Below are positions 61,815-64,000 of a stretch of DNA of 64,000 bases, in pieces. The notes beneath the pieces were generated by a model. The model had not been told where the DNA came from and made no database searches. It saw only the letters and a program-made list of their open reading frames with translations. A program made the position numbers and the translations under genes. The stretch is from Echinococcus granulosus (Eukaryota > Platyhelminthes > Cestoda > Cyclophyllidea > Taeniidae), in the NCBI RefSeq assembly GCF_000524195.1, contig NW_020170384.1, positions 656,250 through 720,249 of the forward strand, in the 5' to 3' direction. How positions within the stretch are numbered: the first letter of the stretch is position 1; each line of letters opens with the position of its first letter.

Positions 61815-64000
61815 CCAATATCTTCCTATACGTGCTTTGGACAGCTCTATGATGATTCTTAACAATTGTTTCTAGTCTGATGTGGCTTAACTTGTTATTA
61901 GTATTCTTGCAGAACAGGGCACTGAAGTAACTCTCAAAGGCAGATGTCATTTTTAATCCTTCCATTGGGAGTCTTCACAGATTCACCCATCAGTGGCGGA
62001 TGCCCTTCTTCGATCCCACTAAGGTATAGTATTTAGCCATAGAACTCAAGACGTGTGTGCTTTTGGATAGAATTCGCTTGCCGCTGCCACCAATGCAGCA
62101 CTCTGAGTTTTCTCCAAAATCGTAATGAGCCAAAGTAGTGTGAAATAACGCATAGTATTGACGTACGCAAAAGCCTGGAGGCTTCCGGTTTGACTTGAAG
62201 GTCATGCTGCAAGGCGGAGCAGCAACCTGTGGGGACGGAGGTGTCGGAACTCTAAACATGTTTCATTTGCTTGCGTTTCAATTTCAGATAAGTGTCAGTC
62301 AAAGGCCCAACCATCAAAAATCTATTTAGACATGTTCTGCAATTTCGCTCCGAAATCGGTAGTTTTAATCTCACAACTGTGGACGTCAAAACTTGCTCAT
62401 TGTAGTCGTAAGTAGTATAGTAAAATCGTGTGTACTAATATCGGTACATAAAGCCGGGAATTTTCTTCTCAGTACTGCATAGAAATAGTAAGATAAATTG
62501 TAGCAAAGTTGCTACGACTCCGTCTAAGCAAATGGTTTGATGGTCTACACTGTGTAATCCTTTAGAACTAAAGGAGTTGTCATTCCTTGAATTTCGAATA
62601 TCTGCTGGAAGTATTACCTCAACTAGCAGTAATTACCGCGGGTATTTGCTATACTCTGCCATTCTCCAATAATTTTCACTTAAAACCACTAAGTATTCGA
62701 GTTTGAGCTTGAGTAAACTAATATTTATTAATGAAAATTTCTTACCACGCACTGCCTTCTGCCTGTTTTGCTGGAAAGGCGGAACCAATGAAGATGAAGA
62801 TAGTACTACGTCGGCATTCAATCGGAGTAGTTTTTGTGAAACTATAAATTTGAGTGGGAACATTTCTGAGACCCAGCCAAAAAAATATTGGTATCCAAAA
62901 CGCTGACCACTTTTGTCAGAAGATCTTCCTCATATTCGCAGATCCCCACAAACCTGAAACAATTTGTGCTTGGTGACCTAGAGGTGAAACACGACTATCG
63001 GAATAGGCCTTCTAACCTTTATTCGTTGCAGCTGATTAATTTGTAGCACACAGAGTTTCAAAGGAATGGAACGGTCGCACTAATAATAATAACAAGAGCT
63101 TTGATATATCGTTAGACAGAAAAGGTCAGAAGGGAGATCAGTGTGTGCTTTCCCGTTAACTGAGTGAATGTACCGAATGTGAATATGAATACAAAGAGCT
63201 TTTCTACCCGACATAAGTATCCTGTGGAAGACGTCATTTAAAAATTGACCTGATCCCTCTTCAAAAAATTCTGTTCTCACTTCCCTGGCTATGGATGGCC
63301 CTCAGGATTCAGTGTACCACTTGGCGATACACAATACTCTAAGCCCCATGCTATAATCCTTCGAGAATAAGTTGAACCACTTATAGCTGTACTGATATGT
63401 CCCCTTTATAACGGGATTTCTTACAAAATCTTAGTAAAATTGAATAAACCGCTTATTCGACAGCCAACACTTTGAAGCCTGTTTCCTCACTGAGATTCGA
63501 CATCACAGCTACTGCATAACTCATATCCCACTTAAATTGGTGATTCAATCTTAAAAGTAGTTTTGAATTTCCCATAAACCCTTTTACTTAATTAGATCTA
63601 ATGTAATACTAAAGCACAATCATCAACGAGGTGACAGCATCCATTCATTAATTGAAGACTTCTTATGATTTAAACGTGTGATGAACAAGCGCTTGCTTTC
63701 TGATGTTCTAGGAGCCAAACGTTATTATATCCACCTTTTTATCAAATAAAAAGGATGCTTTAACATAGCAGACGTTGTATTGCATTCAAAAGCCCTCTAC
63801 GTTTACTATACAAGGACCATTTTTAAAGGTTATTATTCTACTTCAAGATACCCATAACCTTAAAATTTAGTCTCAAAGTTTGGAGAGATAAATCCCATTA
63901 ATGTAAGGAATGCGAAGGCCAAGTCCCCAAACGCAAGGCGTTTTGGGCTCACTGTTTGCACTGAAGGTAGTACTGCTTAAATGAATCCCTGCAGTCCTTC
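61815..64000. other. right-end intergenic DNA, no gene recognised
   Basis: Open frames are short and show no domains. A 67-codon frame at 62703-62906 has an acidic Ser/Thr/Asn-rich stretch but no splice context or homology that I can name. The last ~600 bases are AT-rich and featureless. Confidence 0.4.

Overview
The window is eukaryotic (metazoan) nuclear DNA, AT-rich, gene-sparse and intron-rich. Nothing is prokaryotic: there are no operons, no CRISPR array and no rRNA or tRNA gene that I can support. I rebuilt five spliced genes exon by exon, checking splice sites, phases and family alignment. In four the joined exons make a complete open frame from ATG to stop. Every gene has tiny 5' introns (28-67 nt) and introns of hundreds to thousands of bases further 3'. 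That size gradient, with 28-38 nt introns, is known from parasitic flatworms (trematodes, cestodes), so a platyhelminth is the best guess; species is not resolved.

Layout. 1-6492: mostly non-coding, with a possible 3' terminal exon of a gene entering from the left and a frameshifted coding-like relic near 2.9 kb. 6493-8677 (+): a gene with two tandem FAR1/FLYWCH-type (WRKY-GCM1 fold) zinc-binding domains, 3' end unresolved. 10936-18920 (+): PREB/SEC12, the ER guanine-nucleotide exchange factor for Sar1. 20981-39577 (-): POLA1, the catalytic subunit of DNA polymerase alpha, 22 exons, converging on PREB. 39578-44147: intergenic, with a decayed Ty3/gypsy-like reverse transcriptase. 44148-57534 (-): alanine aminotransferase (GPT), 9 exons. 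58863-60514 (+): DYNC2LI1, the dynein-2 light intermediate chain of retrograde intraflagellar transport, 8 exons, divergent from the aminotransferase. 60515-64000: non-coding with a weak coding-like relic.

The genes do unrelated housekeeping jobs (secretion, replication, amino-acid metabolism, cilia). I see no cluster and no new multi-gene system. The most unusual items are the tandem FAR1-like protein, the 28- and 30-nt introns, the GC-AG intron in POLA1 and a perfect 16-bp hairpin behind PREB.
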